A stretch of DNA of 64,000 nucleotides from Limnephilus marmoratus. Lineage: Eukaryota; Arthropoda; Insecta; Trichoptera; Limnephilidae. The DNA lies in assembly GCA_917880885.1 (NCBI GenBank), contig OU862912.1, positions 46,611,117 through 46,675,116 of the forward strand, written 5' to 3'. This document shows, piece after piece, positions 1-12,360 of the stretch. The translations under genes and the position numbers were made by a program. Below the pieces are notes generated by a model. The model was not told the origin of the DNA. It saw only the letters and a list, made by a program, of their open reading frames with translations, and did no database searches. Numbering within the stretch: position 1 is the stretch's first letter; each line of letters begins with the position of its first letter.

Positions 1-241
1 CTGGTGTAAGACCACCATTCAGAATTGAAACGTTGCTTGAAAATGGCTTTAGCCGTGTTTAGTGACCAGATCTGAATAGCCAGGTACTTCCCAACCTTCC
101 TCTTCCCCACCTCCTTCCCCTCCCCACCACCTTCAGCCTCACAACATACCCCAATTGGGGATGCCATAGTCTCACTGGCTCCAGACGGGAGCAGTTGAGA
201 TTCTTGTGCGGTATTCACTGTAAAAAAAAAAAAAAAAAAAA
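1..241 (+). repeat. SINE-A body and poly-A tail
   Basis: This is the 3' two-thirds of SINE-A, cut by the window edge. It runs from CTGGTGTAAGACCACCATTC through CCCCAATTGGGGATGCC and ends in an A-run at 222-241. Confidence 0.85.
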
Positions 242-344
242 TGATTTGTTGGAAAAACAGATTTTATAATGTTATTAACTTTATGTACTTTTTCACTTTG
301 TCGAATGTCATGTAAGTAAATTGAAATAATTTTTATTATAATAT

Positions 345-640
345 ATGTACACAGGTGTATATATTTTAAATGTGAATATCACACAAGAATCCCAACTTCT
401 TCAAAGCGTCTAGAGCCAGTGGGGTATGTTGTGAGGTTGTGAGACTTAAGGTAATGGGGAGGGTAAGGAGATGAATATGAGGAAGGTGCGAAAGTACCTG
501 GCTATTAAGATCCGGTCACCAAACATGGCTAAGCAATTTCATTATACGTTTAATTCTGAATGGTGGTCTTTCACCAAGGTGATACTAAGAGTATCTTCCA
601 CCCTGGATTATATTTTGTTCATACAAAATAAAATGCAGAT
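345..640 (-). repeat. SINE-A copy, reverse, diverged
   Basis: Reverse-oriented SINE-A body, recognisable from CTAGAGCCAGTGGGG, GTGAGGTTGTGAGAC, GGTCACCAAACATGGCTAA and GAATGGTGGTCTTTCACC. Many small indels make it older than the copies at 35269 and 55300. The short reading frame across it is not a gene. Confidence 0.75.
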
Positions 641-1067
641 ACAAGGGGATAATAGAACTGTAAAGGACAATACAATACTTGCCAGACAGGTCGCTGTAGT
701 CTTTATTAGTTTCTCTGTTTATTAGAGAATTTTTTAATACAGTTTTGCACACAGGGGACACAATATTGGAAACACTGCGTATTTAATAGAAAATATTTAT
801 GTTCTTTATTGCTCGTTTTAATGAAAGGAAAATCAAAATTTTAAAGCCCCAATAAATAAATAAATTTTACAATGGATGGTAAAGTAGTGGGATTTGATTA
901 GAATTTATCTTCCTAGTTGTGATTCGACGTTTGATAAGAAAGCTTTTGATAAATGCTTCCAAAAAGCAAAAATCATCGAATTAGATAAAGTGTAACCAGT
1001 TAATAAGTTTTAACCAACACAAGAAAGGTTATATCAGGTATATTGAATGTATGGTTACGAAAGTCTA
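641..1067. other. No gene recognised
   Basis: AT-rich sequence. An AATAAATAAATAAA run at 849-863 resembles a LINE 3' tail on the plus strand, but no coding remnant was seen before it. Confidence 0.5.
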
Positions 1068-1200
1068 AAAAGGTAAGTTTTCAGTTTGGACCGAAATTCT
1101 GTTGGTCTTGTTATGGCATCTTATGGCATCTAAGATTCTTAGTTCCGGAGGAAGTTTATTCCAAGCATTTCTTAATAGACCTATTTTCTCTTTCCTAAAC
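1068..1200 (-). pseudogene. Short LINE ORF2 C-terminal remnant
   Basis: The minus strand reads LLRNAWNKLPPELRILDAI, the usual ending motif of jockey/CR1-type ORF2 (WN.LP.E.R), and stops soon after. Only about 40 codons survive. Confidence 0.45.
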
Positions 1201-2719
1201 CCATGTTCTCCCAATAACCCTTTCCCCTTCCTCTATTAAAAATCGACTTAACAATATAAAGGTAGATAAGTAGATAACTACAAAATATTGTTTAATCAAA
1301 ATTGATAACCTTAAACATTCCGCCCCTGCAAGAAAGAACGCTTGTAATAACCTTTTCGTTTTTCCCATGTCGTTATTGAAACAGTGTGTAGGTGCCTACC
1401 TAAACATTTAGTAACGGGAGTGTAACACACAAGACATTCATCAAGTGTACCGAGACCATGATCAGATTATGACTTCATTAAAATATCGTTGATTAAGAAA
1501 AAAGATCGATGAGAAGATTGCATAATATTTTTTATGGTATATGGTAGTACACGTTCAGATTGAAATTCGTATACCGATGTGTTTCGGGTTGGTAAAAGAG
1601 TAGAATATTTCTTCGTAAGATTCAAGAACCCGATATCTACTGACCAAGTCAATTCAGCTCCACATTTGTTATAAGCCTTATAATATTCCAATTCATTTGT
1701 AGCAGATTTATTAGGATGTATTAATTTAAAGTTATGAGAATTATTTTAGGCATATTATTAAACCTATGTAGTAATAAAAGACGTCGGTAGCTTTTTGCCC
1801 CTAAAACGAATAAACGTTGCTATTTTCTGTTTTCCACTTTAATTTTTTCATTTGGGTTATTTTCTAGCTTAGTATAGATCTATATTGTGATAATATAAAA
1901 AAAAAACTATTATTGTCATAAGTAAACTTATCGTCTACTTTGGTATCTACCTACCAATTAATAAATTACCAAACTATCTACTCGTGTGAATGGGTAATCG
2001 TTGGTACTGTAAAGTTGTCAGTTTTATCATTCTTAAGGTAGGAAAAAATCTACTAAAATTTCTAGAAAAGTATTGATTTAATATTTAAATGAAGTTATCT
2101 TGAAATAATAGCCTTTTAGCGTGCATTTTTACTGGAGAGATGGTCTACAATGGTAGGTTAGGGGTTGAAATGATCTCGAACACCCCATCCCTCGCAGCTT
2201 GTTCATCTCGAACAATATTCATTATCGAACACTTAATGACTGAGATAAATTGGTGGTCCGGACTACCGACGTGGGACCGAACCTAATTTTCTCCAAATTG
2301 ACTTTGAATTCGTAAACTTCTCAAATCGAATTTCCCAACTTGGATTACAAAGGAGATTTTCTTTGTGTTGGCGGTGATAACACAGGTTCTTACTATCTAA
2401 CGAGAATTTTGTCCAGCTAATAAACATCAGGAGACAAAAATTAACATTGGCACTAGAAAGGCAATAAGATGTTAATGTTATTCGCATGGAAATTATGTCA
2501 GATATAACTGGACACTGGCACACCGGTAATACAACGTACAAGACATTGGGTAAACCCGGTAAACCTATTTGATACTTTTTTTCTATCTTTGTGCGAATAT
2601 ACTTTATTCTGACGTAAAACTTTTTTAACAAGCGCAATGTTGAACATTTTTCGTGATATTAATTAACGGCGTAATACAGGCATTGACACATTTCATTCTT
2701 ATTACTTATGAAGGTTTAT
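1201..2719. other. No gene recognised
   Basis: AT-rich, with scattered short open frames of which none shows a domain or codon pattern I recognise. The longest (2263-2637, minus, 124 codons) has no familiar motif. Confidence 0.5.
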
Positions 2720-3105
2720 CAATTTACCGTCTCCCCGGGAACAATTTATTGGATAACCTACACCTCTGCCATAGGTCACCCCAAGTGGTTCGCTACGTTT
2801 GGTGACTTAGCAGGGGTGCCCGAGTGTCAGGTTTTTCCGGATCTTGGCGGCGGATGTTTCGGTCACCAACAGCGTGGCAGGCCGGGTAGGGAGAGACTGG
2901 TTGAGGGAGAAATTTTGACCTCTCCAGCAGGACTCTCTCGGAACATTGTAAAGGTTGGATTCATTCGTCCGTCACTCCTGGACACCCTGACCCCGAAATT
3001 CCTACCCACCCCTCAAACCTTTTTCCTTCCCAGGATTTCCTCTCCTTCCTTCCCCTAAAAAGACCCTCCACACAGCATCCCCAATGATGAAATAGGTGGT
3101 AGTCG
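2720..3105 (+). repeat. Repeat B copy, forward
   Basis: This begins CCGGGAACAATTTATTGGAT and includes CCATAGGTCACCCCAAGTGG, GGGAGAGACTGGTTGAGGG and CGTCACTCCTGGACACCCTG. It ends in the LINE-A-type tail AAAAAGACCCTCCACACAGC. The 116-codon open frame across it is incidental. Confidence 0.8.
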
Positions 3106-4638
3106 AAAAGCCTCCAAAAAAGTACACACAAATTATTTAACGAAAAAACAAATTATTACAGAATTTTATCCCTATGTATTTATAGTTCTTTTACATATCG
3201 AAATATTTTTTACGTATCGAAATCGGATAGTTTAATTCCCCATTCGATTACCTGCGTTTTTCTGAAAATGTTGTATCAATAGCATTATTTGGCAATTTAG
3301 GAAATTGTTAATCATTTGGAAAGGCAACCAAATTGACAAGCATTAAATATTATGGAACCTATAACCCAACAAACCCACTTTTGCGCTTAAAAGCGTGAAC
3401 CCTGGACTCCGTTTGCCAATCGATTTTTATGCCTATTATCTATATTCGTGGCGATATAAGGCACACTTAGAATACACATATTTTTGGCTTGTGGCTTCCT
3501 CTTAAATCGTTAAAATCACACTTCTTGGAATTACCTGGTCAGTAAAATCAATAAAACTTAACGGATTTCATCCAAATACGATAACATATACGTAAGTAAC
3601 ACTGTGCGTAACAGATCAGATATCTTTAGCAAAAACGTTCTGTACATAAAATGAAACGACTTATCCTTTTTCTAGGATAGTTTTACCGTACGCAGAGGCA
3701 AGAGAGACTTCCGTGGTCCGGAGAGGCAGCGATCTCCTTAGAAGGACCAATCAAGTTCCCATCTGTCCATATATTCTTTCAGGGTCATAAACCCGATCAG
3801 CTAGGGTCAGGAGCTACCTGTATTATTCCGTAGGAGAGGAGATAGGATTCTGTAGAGCATGGGATAAGATGGCCGCCGCAATTAAAGAGATTGAAGGATA
3901 AAACGGAAGAAGATGGCTCATTGCAGGGACGCCAAACAAGTTAAACAATTGGGTAGAAATTGAAGCAGCAAGTTTTTATCATTTGGAGGCTTAGATTAAT
4001 ATTGTTTTCTTTATTTTATTAACGGAAGATACCTTGTGCTTCCGATATAAAGAAAAAACAATTATTTATCCTTATACTCGTTCTATGCTAGTGTTCTTTA
4101 ACCGGTGGTTCGTGGGTCGATATCGGTTAGAGTTCCATTTTTTTTAAACTAACTTACCATCACGCCATTTCCTCGAGGGGGAGGCAGAGAGGGCGGACAT
4201 CGTCTCGTGCATGCTCCATTTATTAAAATATAAATTAATCCATAAATATGTCGTAATGATCTTATATGCCAAGTTCTAAAATTATCTAATATGCTTCTGA
4301 TGCCCGTGGCGGGGAAGTCATTTTCTACGTATATAGTTTTATTTGAAAAAAATGTACTAGAAAATAAAATTTATTTTCATTTCATGAGATGAAAAATACA
4401 GAAAAAAAGATATTTTCCAAATATACACACTGTAAAATAAGCGTCTTTAATGAATCTATATCTACCGTAACCTAAGTCAATGACCTTAACCATCCAAAAC
4501 GAACAAAATAAAATAAAAGATTGGGTTAGATTATTTTTTCCATCACTTTTCATGACTTTGATAATATTAATTGGAAAAGCGCCGTTTTTGTGAAAAATCA
4601 TCTCAAGGGCGCTACCACTTTTATCACTTATTTTAAAA
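3106..4638. other. No gene recognised; possible hAT end near 4090
   Basis: Mostly AT-rich. A moderately GC-rich patch at 3680-3960 has no recognisable coding content. At about 4090 CTAGTGTTCTTTAACCGGTG resembles a hAT terminal repeat (CAGTGGTTCTCAACCGGTGG type), but no partner end was found. Confidence 0.4.
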
Positions 4639-4945
4639 GTGTTCTATTTTGTCATGTCACGCCAAACGCGTGCCCAACATTTGTACACGGTTGACATTTG
4701 CCACATGAGAACGGGTCGTTTCTTCGACTCGTTCTTGTGTTCAACAGCTCGGCTATGGAATGATTTGCCGGCCTCTGTGTTTCCTCCTTCCTACAACATG
4801 GGTCTCTTCAAGACCAATGTTCATTCCTTCCTCTCCTCAAAAAGACCCTCCACACAGCATCCCAGATGACATAGGCCCTGAGGGAAATTATTTTCCTCAG
4901 GGCCTCCTGCGTGGAGTTAACGTAAAAAAATAAATAAATAAAATG
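4639..4945 (+). repeat. LINE-A 3' end
   Basis: It encodes the last residues of the jockey-like ORF2 (RQTRAQHLYTVDICHMRTG, then LWNDLPASVFPPSYNMGLF). The shared 3' tail (CCTCCACACAGCATCC, then CCCTGAGGGAAATTATTTT) and an AAATAAATAAATAAA end follow. Heavily 5'-truncated. Confidence 0.85.
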
Positions 4946-5235
4946 TCTTAGACACAAGGTTAAGTGCACTAGCTTCGGGGTGTGATTCTTCGTGATAAAA
5001 CAAATAAGATTTTTTTTTCTAATTAATTTCAACGTTCTAAGGTGAAAAAATTGAATCCTTCGTATGGAAAAATAACTTTTCTCTTACGGAAAAATATTTT
5101 TGTATGGGAAAAAACATCGGAATTTCGAAAGAAGATATTTATCTTTTTTACTTCTACCATCATTAAGTATCACCCCCCTCCCCTAAAAGAACATCTAAGT
5201 ATTTATATAAAAATAAAAAATAATTAATGATGACC
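4946..5235. mobile_element. Diverged foldback element X
   Basis: Related to the element at 6152-6529. It shares a left part (AAGTGCACTAGCTTCGGGGT..GATTCTTCGTGAT), ACGGAAAAATATTTTTGTATGG, and a right part with TTTTTTACTTCTACCATCAT and CCCCTAAAAG. Its ends are too diverged to call. Confidence 0.5.
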
Positions 5236-5262
5236 TATAATATATTGTATAAATAAAGTCTA

Positions 5263-5325
5263 TGTGGTCGAGGGACAAGGCTCTCGACTAGCGATTCGGA
5301 GGCCGCGGGTTTAAATTCCGACATT
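5263..5325 (+). repeat. SINE-A tRNA-like head fragment
   Basis: It resembles the SINE-A head: ACAAGGCTCTCGACTAGCGA, then GGAGGCCGCGGGTTTAAATT over the B-box position. It directly abuts SINE-B. Confidence 0.6.
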
Positions 5326-5513
5326 TTTTTTTTTTAAAGAAAGACAAACATTCCCGGGTATAACCCAACAATGTTTGAAAATCTCCTACTACCACCACAG
5401 AAGCCGAAAATGTTGCTTGTGTTGTGATGGAGGACTTAGCCAGCCGAGGAATCGAACACGTGACGCTCGGGTGGGACCCAAGCGCTATGCCCACTCAACC
5501 ACTGACAGGTCAT
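5323..5513 (-). repeat. SINE-B copy 1, reverse
   Basis: On the minus strand this starts with a tRNA-like head (GTCAGTGGTTGAGTGGGCAT, B box CGTGTTCGATTCCTCGG), continues through a body containing GGTGGTAGTAGGAGATTTTC, and ends in poly-A (poly-T at 5323-5334). The head marks it as a tRNA-derived SINE distinct from SINE-A. Confidence 0.75.
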
Positions 5514-5600
5514 ATATAATAATAAGATTAATTATTAAGTAAGTTAGTTATTACATGAATCTAGTTTTCCCTAGTGAAATACGATGATTTTTCTTAACTT
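5513..5600. repeat. Direct repeat unit, copy 1
   Basis: This AT-rich stretch (…GATTAATTATTAAGTAAG… to about 5600) recurs at 6530-6610 with about three differences by eye. Each copy lies immediately beside a SINE-B. Confidence 0.8.
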
Positions 5601-5635
5601 TTAAATGATTTATTTAATTTAATTTAATTCTTGAC

Positions 5636-5960
5636 AAGCGCAAATAAATTTTATTTAATTGATTTGAGTTTTTACAATTTACTAATTTTAAACAATATAA
5701 GGTATATTTGCGACACGTTCAAGATAATTCGGATTCCAGAGAGGATACTCTCAGTATCGCCCTGGTGTAGAATTGAAACGTTGCTTGAAATGGCTTTGGC
5801 CGTGTTTACTAGATCTGATTAGTAAGGTACTTTCCCCCTTCCTCTTCCCCATCTGCTTTCCTTCCCCACTTACCTTCAGCCTCACAACATACCCATGGGG
5901 ATGCTATAGTCTCACTGGCTCCAGGCGATTGGGCACTTGTGCGGTATTCACATAAAAAAA
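5636..5960 (+). repeat. SINE-A copy lacking its head
   Basis: It begins in the linker (GCGCAAATAAATTTTATTTA) and keeps GGATACTCTCAGTATCGCCC, ATTGAAACGTTGCTTGAAAT and CTCACAACATACCC. The A-rich end is at 5953-5960. Confidence 0.85.
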
Positions 5961-6149
5961 TATTTTTTTTAAAAAGAAATTTCCGGGTTACGAATAACCC
6001 AAGAATGTTTGAAAATCTCCTACTACCACCACAGTAGGCTGAAAATGTTGCTTGTGTCGTGATGGGGGATTTAGCCAGCCGAGGAATCGAACACGCGACC
6101 CCCGGGTGAAACCCAAACGCGATGCCCACTCAGCCACTGACCGGTCATA
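5958..6149 (-). repeat. SINE-B copy 2, reverse
   Basis: Same structure as copy 1: poly-T at the left, body, then a tRNA-like head ending near 6147 (B-box region ACACGCGACCCCCGGG on the plus strand). It is followed by foldback element X rather than directly by the AT-rich repeat. Confidence 0.75.
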
Positions 6150-6151
6150 TT

Positions 6152-6529
6152 CAGGGTGTCCGGGGGTAAAGTGCATTAACTTCTAGAGGTGATTCTTCAT
6201 GATGGTAGGAGTAAAAAAGATTTTCCGAAATTCCAACATTTTTTTTCCCATACAAAAAGACGTATGTACCTACTAAAAATCCTTAGTGTGAGGTACGATC
6301 TTACTTGCTGAGAGCCTGCCGGGCGCCCGACTCGATTGTGATTGGCCCGTATCGTAACAGCGGAACATAAATAAATGTGGCCGCACACGCCGGACTAATT
6401 TTATCTTTTTACCTCAAAACTACCCCTAAAAGTTGGAATTTCGAAAAAAAATATTTATCTTTTTTACTTGTACTATCATGTATAATCATCACCTCCCGAA
6501 GTTAATGCACTTTACCCCCGGACATCCCG
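6152..6529. mobile_element. Foldback/MITE element X with long inverted ends
   Basis: The left end GGGTGTCCGGGGGTAAAGTG continues CATTAACTTC; the right end is its inverted copy (GAAGTTAATGCACTTTACCC then CCGGACATCCC). The homology extends into AGGTGATT, and inner segments also pair (CCGAAATTCCAAC with GTTGGAATTTCG). The corresponding site at 5513 lacks the insertion. A 2-3 bp TA-rich target duplication is likely. Confidence 0.75.
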
Positions 6530-6610
6530 TATAATGATAAGATTAATTATTAAGTAAGTTAGTTATTACATGAATCTAGTTTTCCCGAGTGAAATACGAT
6601 AATTTACTTT
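6530..6610. repeat. Direct repeat unit, copy 2
   Basis: Second copy of the AT-rich unit at 5513-5600, separated from its SINE-B by the foldback insertion. Confidence 0.8.
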
Positions 6611-7321
6611 ACTTTTAATTGCATATCCCCATTTGCAATGTGCATATCTTAAGATACACAATACGCCATTTGAAGTAGTATTACCTTACACAGGTGCATT
6701 AAACGGAACCTAAAATCACAATGTGAAACGTTTAACAGCTTGAGACCAAGAATTAAAAAATATTAAGTCAAAAGCACAGATTTAATATCATGATGTCTGG
6801 CTTTAATTGTGTTTATATGGCGGTAAATTACGCATTATTGCTTGTTTTATTTTATAAGATGTGCAATCAAATAGACAACTTCCGTGGAAAAGATTTTCGA
6901 CAGGTAATAAACTAAGGTTGTAAAATATTAATAAGCCGGGAGAATCATTTTATCCAGGGTAAACAAATATAGTGGAACTCCAACTGCGAGGCATAATCCA
7001 AAGACTGAATTTATAATAATTATGTAGTTTATATGGAAATTTTGTTATGTAAGGAAGGATACGTGGGTTTAATGAAAGCTTTTTTATTTCAAGCATAGGT
7101 CAGACTTACATTTTTAAAAAAATAATTTGATGATAAGCGGGTACCAGACATTTTTGTTTTGTAATCACTAGATTTAGCTTTATTGTGGTGTTTTTATGAG
7201 GAAGTCGAGAGGCGTTTTGTCCATGTAAACGTATTCTACAATTGACTACCAGCGTTTTGCTTTTTTTGGTAAGTAACTTCTTATAGTAATTAGAATCCTC
7301 CGAAAATCGATAAAATTATCT
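6611..7321. other. No gene recognised
   Basis: AT-rich; no domain, RNA gene or clear repeat end was seen. Confidence 0.5.
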
Positions 7322-8050
7322 TTTTTTTTTTGTTTTTTTTTTTACATTAACTCCACACAGGATGTCATTTTTGAAGATGCTGTGTGGAGAGTCTTTTTGA
7401 GGAAAGGAAGGAGTGAACATGGGTCTTGAGGAAACCCATGTTGTAGGAGGGAGGAAACACAGAGGCCGGCAAATCGTTCCACAGCTGAGCTGTTGAACTC
7501 AAGAACGAGTCATAGAAACGACACGTTCTCGTATGACTAATGTCAACCATGTGCAAATGTTGGGCGCGTGTTTGGCATGTTTCCCGGCAATGCACCGGTG
7601 CTAGGTGCATGATGCTAGATCCTTATAGCATCTTCCATTGTAATACCGTTAGAACAAGGACAGCATTCCCACCTGACGCCCATGCTCTAAAGATTGCAAT
7701 CCGTCTGTTAAGATGGGAGAATCCATCAAACGGACCGCCCGTTTCTGCACAGAGTCAAGGGTTTTTTTTTTTAGGTATTTTGGAGCTCCAGACCAGAGGT
7801 GGCTTCCAAATTCAACCGTGGGGCGCACTTGCGATTTGTACAGGGTTAGCAGTTGTGTACTATTAAAGTATCTGCGGGCCCTGTACAGTACGCCCAGTTT
7901 CTGAGAGGCTAACTTAACTCTTGTTTTAATGGAGCCCCATACCTGAGCTGGTCACTTAGAGTTACACCAAGCAAATCGATGGAGGTCCTGTTCGGAAGAT
8001 TGCTTCCGATGAAGGAGAACGAGAAGTTTGAACACCATCAACACACGTTC
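7322..8050 (-). pseudogene. LINE-A 3' fragment, reverse
   Basis: Antisense copy of the element at 57062-57796. From right to left it holds the RT thumb region (the plus strand has AGGACAGCATTCCCACCTGA and GGAGCTCCAGACCAGAGGTGG), then the C-terminus encoding RQTRAQHLHMVDISHTRTC and LWNDLPASVFPPSYNM, then the 3' tail with poly-A appearing as poly-T at 7321-7344. Frameshifts and stops break the frame. Some short plus-strand frames here are antisense shadows. Confidence 0.85.
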
Positions 8051-8369
8051 AGTGTACAAACTAGACAATGCATTTGTAAAAAATGTACAGATATAGAATA
8101 TTTTTTTCTAATACAACTGGTAAAAACATCTTAAAAATATGTCCAATTTTGGACAAGAAAATGGGGAGCACAAAACCACGATTTGACGATTTTATTTATG
8201 TATTAACAGCCTGAAGAGCAGTTGTCCTTTTTGCTCAGTATTCGGGGAGATAACAGCGACAGTAACAGTTTGGTAAAATACATATTATTTAAAAAAAATG
8301 GTGACAGTGTTTGTTCTTAAAGTTAGTAGTCAGAGAAAGCTATACGTAGGCAGAGGGTGTATGTAGCCC

Positions 8370-8580
8370 GGCTGAAATTACCACAATTCAGAATCGAAAA
8401 ATAGGAAGTCATTGCTTGAAATAGTGACCAATACTGAATTGTCGGAAACTTCTAAATATTCCTTTTCCTCGTTTCCTTCTCATCCACACGTTTTTCAGTC
8501 TTACAACAATTCCCACAACTGGGGATGCTATATAGTCTCAATGGCTCCGAGCAATGTGGAGTCGTTTTCGGCAACCAAAT
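8370..8580 (+). repeat. Very diverged SINE-A copy
   Basis: It retains the order of SINE-A blocks: CACAATTCAGAATCGAAA, CATTGCTTGAAATAGTGACC, TCCTCGTTTCCTTCTC, CCACAACTGGGGATGCTAT, then CTCAATGGCTCCGAGC. This is one of the oldest copies here. Confidence 0.6.
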
Positions 8581-10639
8581 ACATTTATTTTAAATATTTA
8601 CATTATAAATCTTTTGCTCGGCGTTTTAACATGAACAGGCAAATAGCCAGAATGCAACAGAAAGCTAAATTACCTAATTATCCGGAAGATTATTGAACAA
8701 TTGCTTTCGAGGCCGGATGAAAGTATTTGGCAACCTCCTGACTTGGAGCATATTGCGATGAAAATAAGAAATGTAGCAAATCCATAACTAATTATTAAAA
8801 ACGTCGGCCATTGTACTCGTTACCGTGCTCAGCCAAGCGGCGCGGCAAGCGGCGAGCATGTGACGGGGAAATAACTGGAATATCAGCCAATCGATAGTGG
8901 TCAACACGCAGTCGCAAAAATATTTCAGACTTTTTTCTTACCCCAGCCTTTTCCCCAATTTTCCGAAAATAAGGGTAGAATTTACGACGAAAAGGACTTT
9001 TACCAAATTCTCAAGAGGGTTTCATTTTTCATTTCGATATATTTTACGATTAAATTCCTGGGTTTAACTTTCGGCTATCAGACAAAGATGAATGATGGCT
9101 GATTTTACGCTCGAAGGGAAAGCATTTTGTCTAATTTTGCACCTTACTGCGTTCGCCTAGTGGAGTAATTTATATATGATCCTGCCGCGAGTCTCTTTCT
9201 GTTACACAAGGAGGGAAAAGTTCAACGGAATGCCTTCACTTTATAGAGCTTCCTTTATTTTTATATGCGTCATAAACCTGCAGAGTTTGCTCCTGGAACC
9301 TTTATTAAACCTTGTGCAGTCGTAGATAATAAAATGCATTTTAATAACATAAACCCCGTCTGCTACCATGTAAGGAAAGCGTATTATTAGACGTTCGTTT
9401 ATTAATCATGATGGCGCATAGTACAAAAACATGCACTTTAATTTAAATATAAAGGATCCTTATTGGGATATCAATATTCATTTAATTATTAGAAAGGAAA
9501 CAACTATTGTAATTTGTATTGAAAATCTTAAACACGAATGCATATAATTATAGAATTAATAATAATATATTTTTTTTATTTATTTATCTATAATAAAATA
9601 TATTTACAATGGATATCTAATGATATCTAATGGATATCTAATGGAAATATATTGAATGATATCTGTATACAACTTCAAGACATAATGATTTGTGAGTGAC
9701 ATGAGTTGCACATTTCCGCATAAAGAATATTGACCAAGGTTAAAAATGCATTTACCATTGGTGCGGACGTTATGGTGTCTCGTGGAGCCAAATTGAGACG
9801 TATTATTATTATTGATTATTAAACAGTAAAGGTTAAACTTTAAACTTACCACCGAAGCTGTCAAGGTGGTGTTCCGCTACCAAAAAAACATGGAATGACC
9901 CTCAGGGCACAAACAAGTTGTTCCTACCAGTCTGGGCAACTATTATGGTGGATAGACAAGCAGCTTTTTGTCTTGATTCTTACATGTAAAGCTGCTCTGC
10001 ACAAAAATATTTTTACGTGTACCGTTTTAACGGTGAAGACACAGAAATAATGCAGAAGAGACAAGATTGTTATTGATTGTACTGACAGCAACATACACAT
10101 TATTTACGATTGTAATCAAAAGAATCATTTTCAGCTGGGTAAACATTAAATAAATTAATCTCAAGACAATTAAATCTTGTGTTGAATGAAATGAATCGTT
10201 CATTGTTCATAAAAAAAGGTTAATAAATCGCTCAAAATAAATCTGTAGGAATACCTACAATTTTCATTATCAATAAAACAATGACTTTTGAAAATAGTTA
10301 TTGTTTTATGGACAATGCATTTATTGTTTATTATATGTATGTAAATGTTAATTAAATACGCAATGTTATTAAATTGAATTTCTGGTTGTATTATTTGGTA
10401 TCTGAGACAGAAGAAAATGCAAATATATAAAACAAACATAAAAAGATAATACAAACAAGTTAACCTCGTCATAAATTACAGTATCTCGTCACAATGGCGA
10501 GAATTCGAATCACGATAAAAAGCAGGTTTGTAAAGCAAGCTGCATTAAAATAATCTTGAATTCAGATTATAATATTCTGCGATAACTCTACCGTATAGAT
10601 AAACTGTTAAATTGCTAAAAATATATTTAAAAATTTACA
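8581..10639. other. No gene recognised
   Basis: AT-rich. A small tandem of ATGGATATCTA units lies at 9607-9645. None of the short open frames has a recognisable motif. Confidence 0.5.
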
Positions 10640-11435
10640 ATAATAATTGAGCCCTTTGCCGGAAAAAGGTTGTATTCAACAACATTCATGTTCCGAGAAA
10701 AAACGATACCTGTAATGTTTCATAACATTTAATAATTAAAAAACGATAAACAAACACTTATTAAGAGTTTTAAATGAAAAGTTGTGAAGAAATGCAATCG
10801 GACTTGAATTCATTAGAAGAAATTATGCTGAATTAGTGGAAAAATGTTGCATACGAAAATTTTACAAAGTTATTCCACAAAATATTTTTTTTTTTGCTCT
10901 TCGTACCTTGCAGAAAGCAACATGCTCTTTTAACATAAATTTACAAATGTCATAGATGTATTTGAGCTTAAACAGCAAATAACGATATGAATAAATCAAA
11001 TCAATTACGTTCGAGATATTGTCATGAGATCAACTAACGACATTGTTCCACGTGCCTGTTGCCACGTACACGTGGCTATAAAGCAGACATAATAATATTT
11101 TTTCTGGACAAATACTCTTTTCCTGAAGCTGAATAGAGCTTCTTAGGTTTTCAGTATTTTTGGTTAAAGCCATAAGATGTTCGTTTTCTCCTTTTATACC
11201 CATGAATTAAACCGTGCCACATAATTTTGATAAACTGTATTATACAACGTACTTTCACAAACCAACCTTTAAAATGATGCCACAGGCCTAAAATTTTTTT
11301 CATTACCATAAACCCTACCTTAAAAGATGCATAAAAATATGTCCAACATTATTCCATCAATAACTCAACAATTATAGTTTTGTTGGATACAACATTATTT
11401 AGGGCAAGGGCTCAATTAACAACCTGGTTTAAAAG
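10640..11435. repeat. Possible decayed inverted-repeat element
   Basis: AATTGAGCCCTTTGCC followed by GGTTGTATTCAACAA near 10648-10685 is matched, inverted, by TTGTTGGATACAACATT and GGGCAAGGGCTCAATT near 11382-11420. About 780 bp lies between. No target duplication was resolved and the match is imperfect. Confidence 0.35.
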
Positions 11436-11959
11436 AACATCATTAACAATTTTTTGGTAAATTACGTATTTGTACGTAAAATGTAATACATAATTCATTT
11501 TCGATTTGAAATTAGCCATGGGTGCATAAAATGCAAAAATAGATACGAATAAATTCGAAAACCATTCGTCGTCAATACGAAATTTTAAGAATGCCCTGTT
11601 TTTCAGGATTACTTTATTAAATATTCATCCGCTAAATTCATTCACCATGATCAGATAACCATCAAAGAGTTGACGTGACAAGTTTGACGATGTGCATGGG
11701 ATATTGAACCACGGCAATTTATGTAAGGATAGCAATGACCTATCGCGTGTCACGACTGGCGCATGCTTCACTGTACATTACGGCAGAGGATCCAGTTCAA
11801 AGCTGTAGTCCATTTTAATTTTGAAATCTTTTAGTAAACCTTGTAGGAACATGCCTGGCCGGTGCTTTCTATAAAACAAGTATGTTATACAATATTAATT
11901 TAGGCCAAAACATCGGTGGAAAAGCAATTAACCCATAAGCAATTAAAAAAAAAACACAC

Positions 11960-12360
11960 CAATTTGTTTGATCGGATCATCCGTCCAGTCATGACCTATG
12001 GCATAGAAACTTAGGCTTTTACTAAAACCACTGTCAATGAAAATGAGAGTCGTCCAACTTGTTGTGAGGAGAAAGGTGGCAGTCGTAAATGCACTAGCCA
12101 CAAACAAAACAAAAAATGGCTTAGAGACCATTACCATTTCATGCATATTTCAAAAATTGTTGATGAATTGTAAAGCGAACGGACAAAATAGACAAATCAA
12201 TTTGCAAAGAAAGGGGATTGCTGGAGAAAAACTTTGCTAAACTGGAGGTCAAAAAGAAAAGGATCACCAGAAAGAATGTAGCAGAAATGTAGTGACGATT
12301 TCAAAAGCTGTGGAAGGACTTAAATGGCAGGCTCTAGAGATAATAGTCAGGCCAATCTCC
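11960..12360 (+). pseudogene. RTE-like LINE reverse-transcriptase relic
   Basis: In shifting plus-strand frames the sequence reads RPVMTYGIET near 11975, then a KWLRDH-like segment, and DDFKSCGRT-MAGSRDN near 12290-12345. These match the end of RTE-type ORF2 (PVMTYG.ETW; DDLK...W...A.DR). Several stops and frame changes show that it is dead. The 67-codon open frames overlapping it are coincidental. Confidence 0.55.

Noticed and set aside
2708..3058. 116-codon plus-strand frame as a gene
   Set aside because: It coincides with a repeat B copy and is not preserved in other copies.
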